A stretch of 64,000 bases of DNA from Gordonia lacunae (GCF_002149015.1 NZ_NGFO01000011.1:62001-126000), one strand, 5' to 3'; numbered from the stretch's first letter, positions 21,696 to 35,306 are shown. The notes: generated from the sequence alone by a model not told the origin. Numbers and translations: made by a program.

Positions 21696-21701
21696 TAGGC
21701 T
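21696..21701 (+). promoter_or_regulatory. -10 box of a leaderless promoter
   Basis: TAGGCT ends six bases before the GTG start of the following gene, with no Shine-Dalgarno between them; transcription would begin at the start codon itself. Confidence 0.5.
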
Positions 21702-21707
21702 CCGGGC

Positions 21708-22580
21708 GTGACGGCTTCGCTGGTGATCGAGGTGGATCGCGACAGTGTGGCGATGGGCGATGACGTCTCTTCCCACGCGCATTCGCTCGCGGTGGAGCCG
21801 GGTACGGCGCTGAGTGTCGTCCTCGCGTCGGCGGCGCCGGAGATCCGTGCTCGGGGGTGGTCCTGGGTGGCCGACGTCGACGGACGGGTCGCCGCGGTCT
21901 GGTCGGTCGACCAGGGCGTACGGCTGCTCGTCGAGGACTCGCCGGTGTCGGCTGCCGACGGGCCGCGCCGGATTCACTTCCGGTACTTCCTGCAGATCGA
22001 TCCCGCCTGGCTGTACCAGCGTCTGGCCGAGGGAGCCGTGGCGGACCGGCAGGCGCTCGAACGCGACTACCGCCCGATCGGTGACCGGCGACGCGACGAG
22101 GAGGAGCGTCGCCGGGAGCGGGACTCGCCGGCGCGGTATCTGTCCGCCGAGTGCACCGAGGCGTTGCGCGGGTTCGGCGCGGAGTTCGATCTCCACAACG
22201 ATCGGATGGCACGTTTCGCGCTGCTCGGATCGTCGATGCGGGTGCAGCGCGCCGACACCATGACGATGACCTTCGACGTCACGAACCGGGTGGTGTCGTC
22301 GATACGGCCCGTCGCGGTCGCCGAGTGCTGGCTGGTCGCTGTCACGGGCCGCCGGATGCGGCAGGCACGTGGATGGGCCCCGGTCCCGGACAACCCACGG
22401 ATACCGGTGCCGGAGCTGCGGCCGATGGGCTCGGGGGTGGCCGGGACCGCCCGCTGGACGACGCGAGGCATGAGAGGCGATCCCGTCGTCCAGCTGACGG
22501 GCGATGAGGCGGTCCTGGCCTACCGGTTGTCGGCGAACCGCTCGATCGGTGAGATCGTCACCATCCTGAGCGCGCGGTGA
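21708..22580 (+). CDS. Conserved hypothetical protein
   Basis: A 290-residue cytosolic protein I do not recognise. Three parts are visible: an N-terminal beta-rich region (1-85; RGWSWVADVDGRVAAVW, IHFRYFLQIDPAW), a very charged central segment (about 100-145; RRRDEEERRRERD) and a C-terminal beta-rich part that ends LSANRSIGEIVTILSAR. There is no signal, helix-bundle or enzyme motif. It begins six bases behind a TAGGCT -10 box and is probably leaderless. It is divergent from the GMC oxidoreductase and convergent with acnR (three bases between stops). Composition matches its neighbours. Confidence 0.75.
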   Translation: MTASLVIEVDRDSVAMGDDVSSHAHSLAVEPGTALSVVLASAAPEIRARGWSWVADVDGRVAAVWSVDQGVRLLVEDSPVSAADGPRRIHFRYFLQIDPAWLYQRLAEGAVADRQALERDYRPIGDRRRDEEERRRERDSPARYLSAECTEALRGFGAEFDLHNDRMARFALLGSSMRVQRADTMTMTFDVTNRVVSSIRPVAVAECWLVAVTGRRMRQARGWAPVPDNPRIPVPELRPMGSGVAGTARWTTRGMRGDPVVQLTGDEAVLAYRLSANRSIGEIVTILSAR

Positions 22581-22583
22581 GCA

Positions 22584-23150
22584 TCACTCGTGAGCGCGCA
22601 CCGACTCCTCGACGAGGTCGAGCACCGCGTGCAGGTCGTCGGTGGGCTGGCCGGTGGCCAATCGGGTGATCAGGCCGTCGAGGACGAGGTCGAGATAGTT
22701 CAGCAGCACGTCCGTCGGCACGTCGTCGCGCAGGCGTCCCGCCTGGCGGCCACGTTCCAGCCGACTCAGGGTCGCCTGCTCGACCTCGGCCGAGTATGAC
22801 ACCCACTCCGCCCGGAAGCTGTTGTCCGTCCGCAACTTTCGGGCGATCTCCAGCCGTGTGCCGAGCCAGTCGAAGTCCTGCGGCCGGGTGAGCATGTCAC
22901 GCATGACCTGCACCAGGCCCTGCTCGGCCGCCACATCGGCCATGCGTTCGGCGTCCTCGCGTGCGAGCGCGAGGAACAGTGCTTCCTTGTCCCGGTAGTG
23001 GTGGAAGATCGCGCCCCGGGACAAGCCGGTGGACTCTTCGATCCGTTTGACGGTCGCGCCGTCGTATCCGTACTCCGCGAAGCAATGCCGCGCGCCGTCG
23101 AGAATCTCCCGACGACGCGCGGCAAGCCGGTCATCACTGACCTTGGGCAC
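22584..23150 (-). CDS. acnR: AcnR, TetR-family repressor of aconitase
   Basis: TetR regulator of 188 residues. The N-terminal HTH (about 12-58) reads ILDGARHCFAEYGYDGATVKRIEESTGLSRGAIFHHYRDKEALF; the C-terminal ligand/dimer domain is all-helical. It lies 15 bp downstream of acn in the same direction, the arrangement known for AcnR in Corynebacterium glutamicum and for Rv1474c in M. tuberculosis. The GTG start is eight bases behind GGAGG. A palindrome matching the published AcnR motif sits in the acn promoter, so it very likely represses acn and, by read-through, itself. Confidence 0.92.
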   Translation of the reverse strand: MPKVSDDRLAARRREILDGARHCFAEYGYDGATVKRIEESTGLSRGAIFHHYRDKEALFLALAREDAERMADVAAEQGLVQVMRDMLTRPQDFDWLGTRLEIARKLRTDNSFRAEWVSYSAEVEQATLSRLERGRQAGRLRDDVPTDVLLNYLDLVLDGLITRLATGQPTDDLHAVLDLVEESVRAHE

Positions 23151-23165
23151 GTCGAGTGCCTCCTG

Positions 23166-26973
<3,808 letters not shown>

Positions 26974-27347
26974 TCCGGACGCTCGGGCACCGCTCGACCC
27001 GGCAGCGGGGCCGCCCGACTCCGGGGCCCTGACACCCTTTCCGTTCACGCACGCGGACCACCGTCGGCGTGTCGTACGGTCTGTTGCCAATTCGAGACCT
27101 TGACGACTGTTCGATCTTTCGCCAGTTCACGGCATTTTCCCAGGTAATCACGCGTTTGTAATTCACGATCGCGGTTTTCTCGTGTGGTTGATGTGACGTA
27201 CGGTTCTGATGTCACGTGTGATGCCTGTGTCCTCTGCAGGGTCCGAAGTGACGCAAGTGCAGTGCGTGATCGCCGCGGTTCTCGACGACCCGGACGATCG
27301 CCGGCCGGGGATCGCCAGATCCCCGCACGAATCGCGAGGAGTTCCAG
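26974..27347. other. ripA upstream region
   Basis: A 374-bp gap without a supported gene. It contains a direct repeat GTAATCACG (27144-27152) and GTAATTCACG (27158-27167) spaced by about one helical turn and a half, a possible -10 TACGGT (about 27199), and a stem-loop just ahead of the ribosome site (27306-27325). The spacing of the repeats suggests binding of a response regulator such as MtrA, which controls ripA in mycobacteria, but the sequence does not match a motif I can vouch for. No ydaO/c-di-AMP riboswitch consensus was found. Confidence 0.45.
27306..27325 (+). other. Stem-loop in the ripA leader
   Basis: CGGGGATC (27306-27313), loop GCCA, GATCCCCG (27318-27325): a perfect 8-bp stem. 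It ends about a dozen bases before the AGGAG ribosome site, without a T tract, so it is more likely a leader structure affecting translation or stability than a terminator. Confidence 0.5.
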
Positions 27348-28859
27348 GTGAGGCGAGGAAGAACTGGTGCGTCGTGGCCGGCGCGCGTCTCGGCAGCCCT
27401 GGCTGTCGTACTCATCTGTGCGCTCGGCGCGGGTCACGCCGATGCGGCACCCAAGAAGACGCCCGAGTCGCCCATCTCCGGGTTGATCAATCGCATCGCG
27501 ACGGTCAATCAGGACATCGCCGACCTGGACCAGGCGCTCGCGGCCCGCCAGGAGAACGTGAACCGGTCGATCGCCGACTTCCAGAACTCGCTCGCGCAGC
27601 GGCGCCTCGCCACGGTGGCCGCGCGCGGAGCCCGGACCGAACTCGATCGCTCCAGCAAGGCCGTCGTCGACGCGCAGAAGGAGTTCGACCGGTTCGCGCG
27701 CCTGGCCTATCAGCAGGGTCCCGAGCAGGGCTCGATGTCGAACTACGTGTCGTCGGAGGACCCGCAGGCCGTGCTCGACCGCATGAAGCTGATCGACCAG
27801 GTCGGCAAGAAGCAGCAGGAGATGATCCGGCGGCTGCAGGTCGCACGTAACCAGAAGGCCAACCGTCTCGCCGCGGTGGAGGCCACCCGCCGGCAGGCGT
27901 CGTTCGCGGCCAAGAGTGCCGAGCAGCGCAAGATCGATGCGATGGCCGCGGTCACCGAGGCGAAGACCGCCATCGCGACCCAGCAGAAGCGCAAGGCCAC
28001 CCTGATCGGTGAGCGCGACCGGGTACAGAAGCGTCTCAACACGATTCGCGGCTACGTCCCGAAGAAGACGGTCGAGGGGCCGTCGGCGAGCGATCTGCTG
28101 TCCAACCTGTTCCCGACCGCCCCGTCGGCCGAGGGTGCCCTGAAGGCGCTGCCCGCCACACCGGTCACCGACAACCAGGCGCTCGCAGTCGCGGCCGAGG
28201 CCGCCGCACGCCTCGCGGTCGATGTCGGCCAGTCGATCCTCGCGGGTCTCGTCGGTCAGCAGCAACTGCCGCAGTCGGAGTTGCTCAACGAGCTCGGCAT
28301 CGGGGGTGCGGATCTCACCGGCAGCAGCGGTGGCGACACCCTCAGCGCGCGGCTCGGTTCCGGGAGCCTCGGGACCCTGTTCGGGAGTTCCTCCGGCGGT
28401 GGCGGCGGAGGCGGCATGGTCCGTCCCGGTCTGCGCGGCCCGCAGGCCGTGGAGATCGCGGTCAACCGCGCCCTCTCCCAGCTCAACGTGCCCTACGCCT
28501 GGGGCGGCGGTGACGCGAACGGCCCCACGCAGGGCATCCGCGACGGCGGCGTCGCCGACAGCTATGGCGACTACAACAAGATCGGCTTCGACTGCTCGGG
28601 TCTGATGATCTACGCGTTCGCCGGCGTGGGTATCGAGTTGCCGCACTACACCGGCTACCAATACACCTCGGGACCGCAGTTCCCGCTGTCGCAGATGCGC
28701 CGCGGCGACATGATCTTCTACGGCCCCAACGCGAGCGCGCACGTCGCGCTCTACCTCGGGGACAACAAGATGGTCGAGGCGCCGCAGTCGGGAGACGTCG
28801 TCAAGGTGTCGCCCCTGCGCACCGACGGCGCGATGCCGAACGTGGTGCGTCTGCTCTGA
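27348..28859 (+). CDS. ripA: RipA-type NlpC/P60 peptidoglycan endopeptidase
   Basis: Secreted D,L-endopeptidase that cuts septal peptidoglycan stem peptides during cell separation. It is 503 residues: a signal peptide (RRGRTGASWPARVSAALAVV, cut near ADA-AP), a long coiled-coil/autoinhibitory region (about 40-230) rich in Gln, Arg and Glu, a Gly/Ser linker (GGGGGG near 360) and a C-terminal NlpC/P60 domain. The catalytic Cys416 is in GFDCSGLMIYAF and His465 in ASAHVALYLG. The GTG start is supported by AGGAG and the signal peptide. In M. tuberculosis ripA is followed by ripB; here moxR1 follows directly, so this single enzyme serves the locus. Confidence 0.93.
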   Translation: MRRGRTGASWPARVSAALAVVLICALGAGHADAAPKKTPESPISGLINRIATVNQDIADLDQALAARQENVNRSIADFQNSLAQRRLATVAARGARTELDRSSKAVVDAQKEFDRFARLAYQQGPEQGSMSNYVSSEDPQAVLDRMKLIDQVGKKQQEMIRRLQVARNQKANRLAAVEATRRQASFAAKSAEQRKIDAMAAVTEAKTAIATQQKRKATLIGERDRVQKRLNTIRGYVPKKTVEGPSASDLLSNLFPTAPSAEGALKALPATPVTDNQALAVAAEAAARLAVDVGQSILAGLVGQQQLPQSELLNELGIGGADLTGSSGGDTLSARLGSGSLGTLFGSSSGGGGGGGMVRPGLRGPQAVEIAVNRALSQLNVPYAWGGGDANGPTQGIRDGGVADSYGDYNKIGFDCSGLMIYAFAGVGIELPHYTGYQYTSGPQFPLSQMRRGDMIFYGPNASAHVALYLGDNKMVEAPQSGDVVKVSPLRTDGAMPNVVRLL

Positions 28860-29050
28860 CGGCCGGCGGTCGGGCGGCGGTCGTGAACGACCGACACCCG
28901 CCGAGTCTTCTTGGCACCTTTTCAGTTCGCACGGCTAGGCTGGCACAGACACGCGGGGTCGACGCCTGCGCGGTGCGGGATCGTGGCCGCGCCCAGGGCT
29001 GACGCATCGCCGCTCGACCGGACAGCAGTTCAGAGGAACAGGAGCACGGG

Positions 29051-30250
29051 TTGACCGAATCGCACTCCCTCGGCAAGGCGGCCACGGGGGATCCCGCGGC
29101 GGCAGGAGCGGACTCCTCGGTGCTGAGCGACGCCGACGTCGCGCTGCTCGAGCGGGCCATCTACGAGGTCAAGCGCGTCATCGTCGGCCAGGATCAGCTC
29201 GTCGAGCGCATTCTCGTCGGTCTTCTCGCTCGCGGCCACATCCTGCTCGAGGGTGTGCCCGGTGTCGCGAAGACACTCGCGGTCGAGACGTTCGCCCGCG
29301 TCGTCGGCGGATCCTTCTCCCGCGTGCAGTTCACCCCCGACCTGGTGCCCACCGACCTGATCGGTACTCGTATCTACCGCCAGGGCCGCGAGGAGTTCGA
29401 CACCGAACTCGGCCCGGTCGTCGCGAACTTCCTGCTGGCCGACGAGATCAACCGCGCACCCGCGAAAGTGCAGTCCGCCCTGCTCGAGGTGATGGCCGAG
29501 CGTCACGTCTCGATCGGCGGCAAGACCTACTCGATGCCGGACCCGTTCCTGGTGATGGCGACACAGAACCCCATCGAGAACGAGGGCGTCTACCCGCTGC
29601 CCGAGGCGCAGCGGGACCGCTTCCTGTTCAAGGTCCTCGTCGACTACCCGTCGGTGGAGGAGGAGCGCGAGATCGTCTACCGGATGGGCAACGTCCCGCC
29701 GACCGCGTCTCAGGTCCTCGACCCGGCCGCGATGCTGCGCCTACAGCGGACCGCGGCGAACGTCTTCGTCCACCACGCCCTCGTCGACTACGTCGTCCGC
29801 GTCATCAACGCCACCCGCCGCCCGGCCGAGCTCGGCCTCACCGACGTCGCCTCCTGGCTGTCCTACGGTGCCTCCCCACGCGCGACACTGGGCATCGTGG
29901 CCGCCGCCCGGGCGCTGGCGCTGGTCCGCGGTCGCGACTACGTGATCCCGCAGGACGTCGTCGAGATCATGCCCGACGTGCTCCGGCACCGTCTGGTGCT
30001 GTCGTACGACGCACTGGCCGACGAGATCGACGCCGACCAGGTCATCGCCCGGGTCCTGCAGACCGTCGGACTACCGCAGGTCGGCGCGCAGCCGATACCG
30101 CAGGGGCAGTACCCGACCGGGCAGCCGCAGGCGCCCAATGGCGGCCACGGACCGAATGGCTATGCGGGACAACAGGTCTCACAGTCTGCCGGCCCGGGCG
30201 ACCCGAATTCGGCACCGGCGAACCGGAATTCACCTCAGTATGGCGGCTAA
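29051..30250 (+). CDS. moxR1: MoxR-family AAA+ ATPase (MoxR1)
   Basis: AAA+ ATPase of 399 residues thought to act as a chaperone for VWA-domain partners. Walker A is in EGVPGVAKTLA; Walker B is FLLADEINRAPAKVQSALLEVM; sensor-1 region MATQNPIENEG; arginine region EAQRDRFLFK. The C-terminal 55 residues are Gln/Pro/Asn/Gly-rich and disordered, longer than in most relatives. The start is TTG with AGGAG six bases upstream. It overlaps the DUF58 gene by 11 bases, and a VWA protein follows: the classic MoxR-DUF58-VWA module, corresponding to Rv1479-Rv1481. A TAGGCT -10 lies around 28936. Confidence 0.93.
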   Translation: MTESHSLGKAATGDPAAAGADSSVLSDADVALLERAIYEVKRVIVGQDQLVERILVGLLARGHILLEGVPGVAKTLAVETFARVVGGSFSRVQFTPDLVPTDLIGTRIYRQGREEFDTELGPVVANFLLADEINRAPAKVQSALLEVMAERHVSIGGKTYSMPDPFLVMATQNPIENEGVYPLPEAQRDRFLFKVLVDYPSVEEEREIVYRMGNVPPTASQVLDPAAMLRLQRTAANVFVHHALVDYVVRVINATRRPAELGLTDVASWLSYGASPRATLGIVAAARALALVRGRDYVIPQDVVEIMPDVLRHRLVLSYDALADEIDADQVIARVLQTVGLPQVGAQPIPQGQYPTGQPQAPNGGHGPNGYAGQQVSQSAGPGDPNSAPANRNSPQYGG

Positions 30251-31178
30251 TCGGGACCTTCCGCGCCTGGGCGCCGGTCTGCTCGACGAGCCGCAACTGA
30301 CCGCGGCCCTGAAGATGCTCGAGCTCACCGTGCGGCGCAAGCTCGACGGCGTGCTGCAGGGTGAGCACCTGGGGCTGATCCCCGGACCGGGTTCGGAACC
30401 GGGCGAGGCGCGGGCCTACCAGCCGGGCGATGACGTCCGGCGGATGGAATGGTCGGTCACCGCCCGCACCACCCAGCCGCACGTCCGGCAGATGATCGCC
30501 GACCGTGAACTCGAGACCTGGCTCGTGGTCGACGCCTCGGCCAGTCTCGACTTCGGCACCGTCGACTGCACCAAACGGGACCTGGCGGTTGCTGCGGCCG
30601 CGGCTCTGGTCCACCTCACTTCCGGCGGCGGCAACCGGCACGGTGCCCTGGTGGTGACCGGCGACGACCTGGTGCGGGTGCCGGCTCGGGCCGGACGCGC
30701 GCACGCCCAGAACCTGCTGAAGGCCATCGCCACCACCCGGCGCAGTTCCCCCGGGGTGCGCGGTGATCTGAAGGCGGGTATCGAGGCACTCCGCCGGCCC
30801 CAGCGCCGGCGCGGGCTCGCTGTGGTCATCAGCGACTTCCTCGGGCCCATCGACTGGGAACGCTCGCTGCGCGCGATCGGCGCCCATCACGAACTGCTCG
30901 CGGTCGAGGTTCTCGACCCCCGCGACCTCGACCTGCCGGCGATCGGCGAGGTCACCCTGGCTGATGCGGAATCCGGCGAGATCCACGACGTGACGATCAC
31001 CGACGAACTGCGACGCGACTTCGCGTCCGCGGCCGCGGCGCACCAGCAGCGGGTCCACCGCACTCTGCGGAGCTGTGGTGGGGCCGTCCTGACCCTGCGC
31101 ACCGACCGGGAGTGGATCACCGACACCGTCAAGTTCGTCGCACAACGCCGCCGCGGCCTCGCGGCGGGGGTGGGGTAG
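30240..31178 (+). CDS. DUF58 domain protein of the MoxR module
   Basis: A 312-residue soluble protein with the DUF58 signature: GEHLGLIPGPGSEPGEARAY then QPGDDVRRMEWSVTARTTQPHVR (about 45-85), and a VWA-like fold in the second half (LETWLVVDASASLDFGT, LAVVISDFLGP). It probably partners the MoxR ATPase and the following membrane VWA protein in envelope maturation or stress tolerance. The ATG lies inside the end of moxR1 (11-base overlap) and the stop is four bases from the VWA gene start, so all three are coupled. The function of the module in actinobacteria is only partly known. Confidence 0.9.
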   Translation: MAANRDLPRLGAGLLDEPQLTAALKMLELTVRRKLDGVLQGEHLGLIPGPGSEPGEARAYQPGDDVRRMEWSVTARTTQPHVRQMIADRELETWLVVDASASLDFGTVDCTKRDLAVAAAAALVHLTSGGGNRHGALVVTGDDLVRVPARAGRAHAQNLLKAIATTRRSSPGVRGDLKAGIEALRRPQRRRGLAVVISDFLGPIDWERSLRAIGAHHELLAVEVLDPRDLDLPAIGEVTLADAESGEIHDVTITDELRRDFASAAAAHQQRVHRTLRSCGGAVLTLRTDREWITDTVKFVAQRRRGLAAGVG

Positions 31179-31182
31179 ATCG

Positions 31183-32151
31183 ATGCTGTCCAGTCCCTGG
31201 TGGTTGCTGCTGCTCCTGGTCGTGGTGCTGCTCGGCGTCGCCTACGTGTACATGTTGCGGCGCCGCCGGCAACGCGCGCTGACCTTCGCCAACCTCGACC
31301 TGCTGAAGTCGGTCGCCCCGGCCGACCGCGGCCGCTTGCGTCACCTGCCGATCGCGCTCCTGATCATCTCGCTGATCCTCCTGACGGTCGCACTCTCCGG
31401 TCCGCAGGCGGATCGGAAGGTGCCGCGCAACAAGGCGACGGTGGTTCTGGTGATGGACGTGTCGCGGTCGATGAACGCCACCGACGTGTCGCCCTCCCGG
31501 ATCCGCGCGGCCCAGGAGGCGGCCAAGAAGTTCGCCGACGAGCTGACCGAGGGGATCAACCTCGGTCTGATCTCCTTCGCCGGGACTGCGGCGAGCCTGG
31601 TGTCACCGACACCCGACCACAACGCGACGAAGGTCGCCGTGGACAAACTGCGGCTCGACGACAAGACGGCGACCGGCGAGGGCATCTTCGCCGCGCTCCA
31701 ACAGATCAGCACACTGAACGCGGTCCTCGGCGGCACCGAAGGCGCGCCGCCCGCGCGCATCGTCTTGCTCTCCGACGGCAAGGAGACCGTGCCGGACGAT
31801 CCCGACGACCCGCGCGGTGCGTTCACCGCTGCTCGCAAGGCCAAGGAGGAGAAGATCCCGGTCTCCACCATCTCCTTCGGCACCCGGACGGGCACCGTCG
31901 AACTCGAGGGCGACCGCGTGCCGGTCCCGGTCGACGACGACTCGCTGCGCAAGATCGCCAACCTGTCGGGTGGCGACTTCTTCACCGCGGCCAGCCTCGA
32001 CGAACTGAACAAGGTCTACGAGCAGCTCCAGGACGAGATCGGTTACGAGACCCGCCGCGGGGACAATTCGAAGCCGTGGCTGATCGCGGGTACGTTGTTT
32101 GCGCTGGTGTCGGCGTTCGCCGCCCTGGCCATCAATCGTCGGCTGCCCTGA
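31183..32151 (+). CDS. Membrane-anchored VWA-domain protein (BatA-like)
   Basis: A 322-residue protein with two N-terminal transmembrane segments (SPWWLLLLLVVVLLGVAYVYM at 2-22; LPIALLIISLILLTVALSG about 48-66), an extracytoplasmic-or-cytoplasmic von Willebrand A domain (about 80-285) and a C-terminal helix (PWLIAGTLFALVSAFAALAI). The metal-ion-dependent adhesion site is intact: VMDVSRSMNATD, the Thr in DKTATGEG and the Asp in LLSDGKET. It corresponds to Rv1481 and completes the MoxR1-DUF58-VWA operon. A 75-bp gap separates it from fabG1. Confidence 0.9.
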   Translation: MLSSPWWLLLLLVVVLLGVAYVYMLRRRRQRALTFANLDLLKSVAPADRGRLRHLPIALLIISLILLTVALSGPQADRKVPRNKATVVLVMDVSRSMNATDVSPSRIRAAQEAAKKFADELTEGINLGLISFAGTAASLVSPTPDHNATKVAVDKLRLDDKTATGEGIFAALQQISTLNAVLGGTEGAPPARIVLLSDGKETVPDDPDDPRGAFTAARKAKEEKIPVSTISFGTRTGTVELEGDRVPVPVDDDSLRKIANLSGGDFFTAASLDELNKVYEQLQDEIGYETRRGDNSKPWLIAGTLFALVSAFAALAINRRLP

Positions 32152-32212
32152 CGCGGACGTGTCCGGGGTGTGCCGCCGGCCGACCGCGTGTCACCCCCGC
32201 AACGAGAACGGA

Positions 32213-32218
32213 TAGGTT
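32213..32218 (+). promoter_or_regulatory. -10 box of the fabG1-inhA promoter
   Basis: TAGGTT eight bases ahead of the fabG1 ATG; with a start about seven bases downstream the mRNA would have almost no leader. This is the counterpart of the M. tuberculosis fabG1-inhA promoter where isoniazid-resistance mutations occur. Confidence 0.5.
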
Positions 32219-32220
32219 GA

Positions 32221-32961
<741 letters not shown>

Positions 32962-33037
32962 CCCTCATCCGATCAGCGGGCCAGCACCCGCGGTCACACG
33001 GCACGTCAATCAACGTCGATCCCAGGAGCACATCTAC

Positions 33038-33877
33038 GTGAGCGGAATCCTGGACGGGAAGACCGTCCTCATCACGGGCATCATCACCGATGCGTCGATC
33101 GCCTTCCACGCCGCCGCCATGGCGCAGGAGCAGGGCGCGACCGTCATCATCACCGGCATCCCCGAGCGGCTTCGGCTGATCGACCGGATCGCCAGGCGGT
33201 TGCCGAAGGAGGTGCCGCCGGCCATCGGTCTCGACGTCACCAACGAGGACGACCTCGACGCACTGGCCGGGAAGATCACCGAGCTGGCGCCGCAGGGCAT
33301 CGACGGCGTCATGCATTCGATCGCCTTCGCACCCCGGACCCTGATGGGCCCGGAGGCCAAGCCGTTCCTGGAGGGACCGGGTCCCGATGCCGCGAAGGCC
33401 TTCGAGATCTCGGCGTGGAGCTATGCCTCGCTCGCTCGCGCTGTGCTCCCCGCCATGAACGAGGGCGGCTCGATCGTCGGCATGGACTTCGATCCCCGCA
33501 CCGCGATGCCGTATTACAACTGGATGGGTGTGGCGAAGGCCGCCCTGGAGTCGGTGAACCGGTACGTGGCGCGCGAGGTGGGCAACGCCAAGAACGTGCG
33601 GTCGAACCTCGTGGCCGCCGGTCCCATCAAGACCCTGGCCGCCAAGGCCATCGCCGGGACCGCGACCGACGACGCCAAGCAGCTCACCATGCTCAACGAG
33701 TACTGGGACGGCGCGTCGCCGATCGGCTGGGACGTCGACGACCCCACCGTCGTCGCCAAGTCGGTCTGCGCGTTGCTCAGCGACTGGCTGCCGGCCACCA
33801 CCGGTTCCATCGTCTATGTCGACGGCGGCGCCAGCCACAACACCTGGTTCCCGGAGGGCATGACCACCGGCTCATGA
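33038..33877 (+). CDS. inhA: Enoyl-ACP reductase InhA
   Basis: NADH-dependent trans-2-enoyl-ACP reductase of FAS-II, the target of activated isoniazid and of triclosan in relatives. The 279 residues include the nucleotide-binding [13 protein letters not shown], the NADH-site serine in MHSIAF and the catalytic Tyr160 and Lys167 in [12 protein letters not shown]. The start is GTG with CAGGAG nine to ten bases upstream. Its stop overlaps the hemH ATG (ATGA), coupling fatty-acid and heme genes as in mycobacteria. Where M. tuberculosis has GVVHSIGFMPQ this protein has [11 protein letters not shown], a difference beside the inhibitor pocket. Confidence 0.97.
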   Translation: MSGILDGKTVLITGIITDASIAFHAAAMAQEQGATVIITGIPERLRLIDRIARRLPKEVPPAIGLDVTNEDDLDALAGKITELAPQGIDGVMHSIAFAPRTLMGPEAKPFLEGPGPDAAKAFEISAWSYASLARAVLPAMNEGGSIVGMDFDPRTAMPYYNWMGVAKAALESVNRYVAREVGNAKNVRSNLVAAGPIKTLAAKAIAGTATDDAKQLTMLNEYWDGASPIGWDVDDPTVVAKSVCALLSDWLPATTGSIVYVDGGASHNTWFPEGMTTGS

Positions 33878-34992
33878 GCTCGCCAGCACCGGGGGACACC
33901 ACCACACCCGTCGACCCCGCGCCCCTCGTCTCCGCTCCCTTCGATGCCGTCCTGTTCCTGTCGTTCGGCGGGCCGGACGGACCCGACGACGTGATGCCGT
34001 TCCTGGAGAACGTCACCCGTGGACGCGGGATCCCACGCGAGCGGCTCGAGTCGGTGGCCGAGCACTACCTCCACTTCGGTGGCGTCTCGCCGATCAACCG
34101 GCTCAACCTGGAGATGATCGACGCGCTCCGCGACGAGCTCGGGCGGCGCGGGATGGACCTCCCGGTCTACTTCGGGAACCGCAACTGGCACCCGATGGTC
34201 GAGGACACGCTGGCCGAGATGTACACGGCGGGACACCGGCGGATCCTCGTGTTCCCGACGTCGGCGTGGGGTGGCTACTCGGGCTGCCGGCAGTACCACG
34301 AGGACATCGACCGGGCACTGACAGCGCTGGCCGGACGCGAGCCGGGCAGCGGCCGGTCCGACGGTGCCGTGGTGCTGCGCAAGCTGCCGCAGTACTGGTC
34401 GCATCCGGCGTTCGTCGCGGCCGGAGCCGACGCGGTGCGCCGCGCGATGGACACGCTCGGGCCGGGTGACGAGACCCCGCGGCTGGTGTTCACCGCCCAC
34501 TCGGTACCGAGCTCGGCCGACGCCGCGTCGGGGCCGGCGACCGACGGCGGGGGGTTGTACTCGCGCCAGGTGATGGCCGCGTCCCGCGCGGTCGCCGACG
34601 AGCTCGGCGTCACCGACTTCGATCAGGTCTGGCAGTCGCGGTCGGGTCCGCCGCAGATCCCATGGCTGGAGCCGGACATCTGTGATCATCTGGAAAGCCT
34701 TGCTGCCGAGGGGGTCCGGCGCGTGGTGGTGTACCCCGTGGGGTTCATCTCCGATCATCTGGAGGTGATCTGGGATCTCGACAACGAGGCCGCCGAGGTC
34801 GCCGAACGGCTCGGCATGGACTACGCGCGCGCCGACACCGTGGGTCCCGACCCGCGCTTCATCTCGATGATCGGCGACTTCGTGGAGGCCTACGCGGGGG
34901 GCAACGGCGACCTTGCCGCCATGGGGTGCGGCGACAACGGCCGCACGTGTCGGGACCGGTGCTGCGTGCCCGCGGCACGGCCCAGGAAATAG
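33874..34992 (+). CDS. hemH: Ferrochelatase (coproporphyrin III type)
   Basis: Inserts Fe2+ into coproporphyrin III in the actinobacterial heme pathway (CpfC; hemZ in older M. tuberculosis annotation). It is 372 residues: the metal-site His is in FTAHSVPSS, and the [16 protein letters not shown] region carries the second conserved acidic/His cluster. Ligands for the [2Fe-2S] cluster typical of actinobacterial enzymes are visible: one Cys in GGYSGCRQY and three to four near the C-terminus ([15 protein letters not shown]). The ATG start is coupled to the inhA stop. A Pro/Ala/Thr-rich N-terminal tail of about 20 residues precedes the core. Confidence 0.95.
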   Translation: MSSPAPGDTTTPVDPAPLVSAPFDAVLFLSFGGPDGPDDVMPFLENVTRGRGIPRERLESVAEHYLHFGGVSPINRLNLEMIDALRDELGRRGMDLPVYFGNRNWHPMVEDTLAEMYTAGHRRILVFPTSAWGGYSGCRQYHEDIDRALTALAGREPGSGRSDGAVVLRKLPQYWSHPAFVAAGADAVRRAMDTLGPGDETPRLVFTAHSVPSSADAASGPATDGGGLYSRQVMAASRAVADELGVTDFDQVWQSRSGPPQIPWLEPDICDHLESLAAEGVRRVVVYPVGFISDHLEVIWDLDNEAAEVAERLGMDYARADTVGPDPRFISMIGDFVEAYAGGNGDLAAMGCGDNGRTCRDRCCVPAARPRK

Positions 34993-35159
34993 ATCGCCGA
35001 ATCGTTCCCGCGGCCCACGTCGGCCGATCGGTAAAGTGTTTTGCGAACATAACGATTCGGTATAGGAATGCATCAAAATGTGATCTGGACCTCAACCGAA
35101 ATGCAACTCTCTTGGTACGCGTACCTGAATCAGGGTGCGAATGTGAGAGAGGAATCCCC

Positions 35160-35261
35160 ATGGCAGAAGGACCTATCAGACTCGAAATCGACGTCCTCGG
35201 ACCGATTCTCGAAACACTTGCCACCGGCTCCGCTGACGGCAGCAGCGAGTCCGGCACCTAG
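35160..35261 (+). CDS. Candidate 33-residue small protein
   Basis: A short frame beginning ATG behind GAGAGG (about 35147-35153) and ending TAG 13 bases before a strong hairpin, so promoter-like, ribosome-site, frame and hairpin elements are in the right order for a one-gene transcript. The peptide starts MAEGPIRLEIDVLGPILETL and ends in a Ser/Gly/Asp-rich tail. It has no cysteine and no signal peptide. The acidic, hydrophobic-alternating IRLEIDVLGPI segment could be a leader or binding helix. I do not recognise a family; function unknown. Confidence 0.4.
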   Translation: MAEGPIRLEIDVLGPILETLATGSADGSSESGT

Positions 35262-35273
35262 AACCGTTCACCT

Positions 35274-35306
35274 GTGGTGGGCGGCGTCGTCGACGCCGCC
35301 CACCAC
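35274..35306. terminator. Strong hairpin, probable terminator
   Basis: Perfect 15-bp stem: GTGGTGGGCGGCGTC, three-base loop GTC, GACGCCGCCCACCAC. A short CCCTTTT follows only 12 bases later, so it is not a textbook U-tract terminator. Actinobacteria often use stems without a U tract. It separates the small reading frame from the GNAT-like gene. Confidence 0.6.

Noticed and set aside
26974..27347. c-di-AMP (ydaO) riboswitch ahead of ripA
   Set aside because: Such riboswitches precede wall-hydrolase genes in some actinobacteria, but I could not find the conserved pairing elements or core sequences; only a simple stem is present.
35160..35261. RiPP precursor interpretation of the 33-residue peptide
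   Set aside because: The leader-like resemblance is weak, there are no core Cys residues, and no modification, protease or export genes are nearby.
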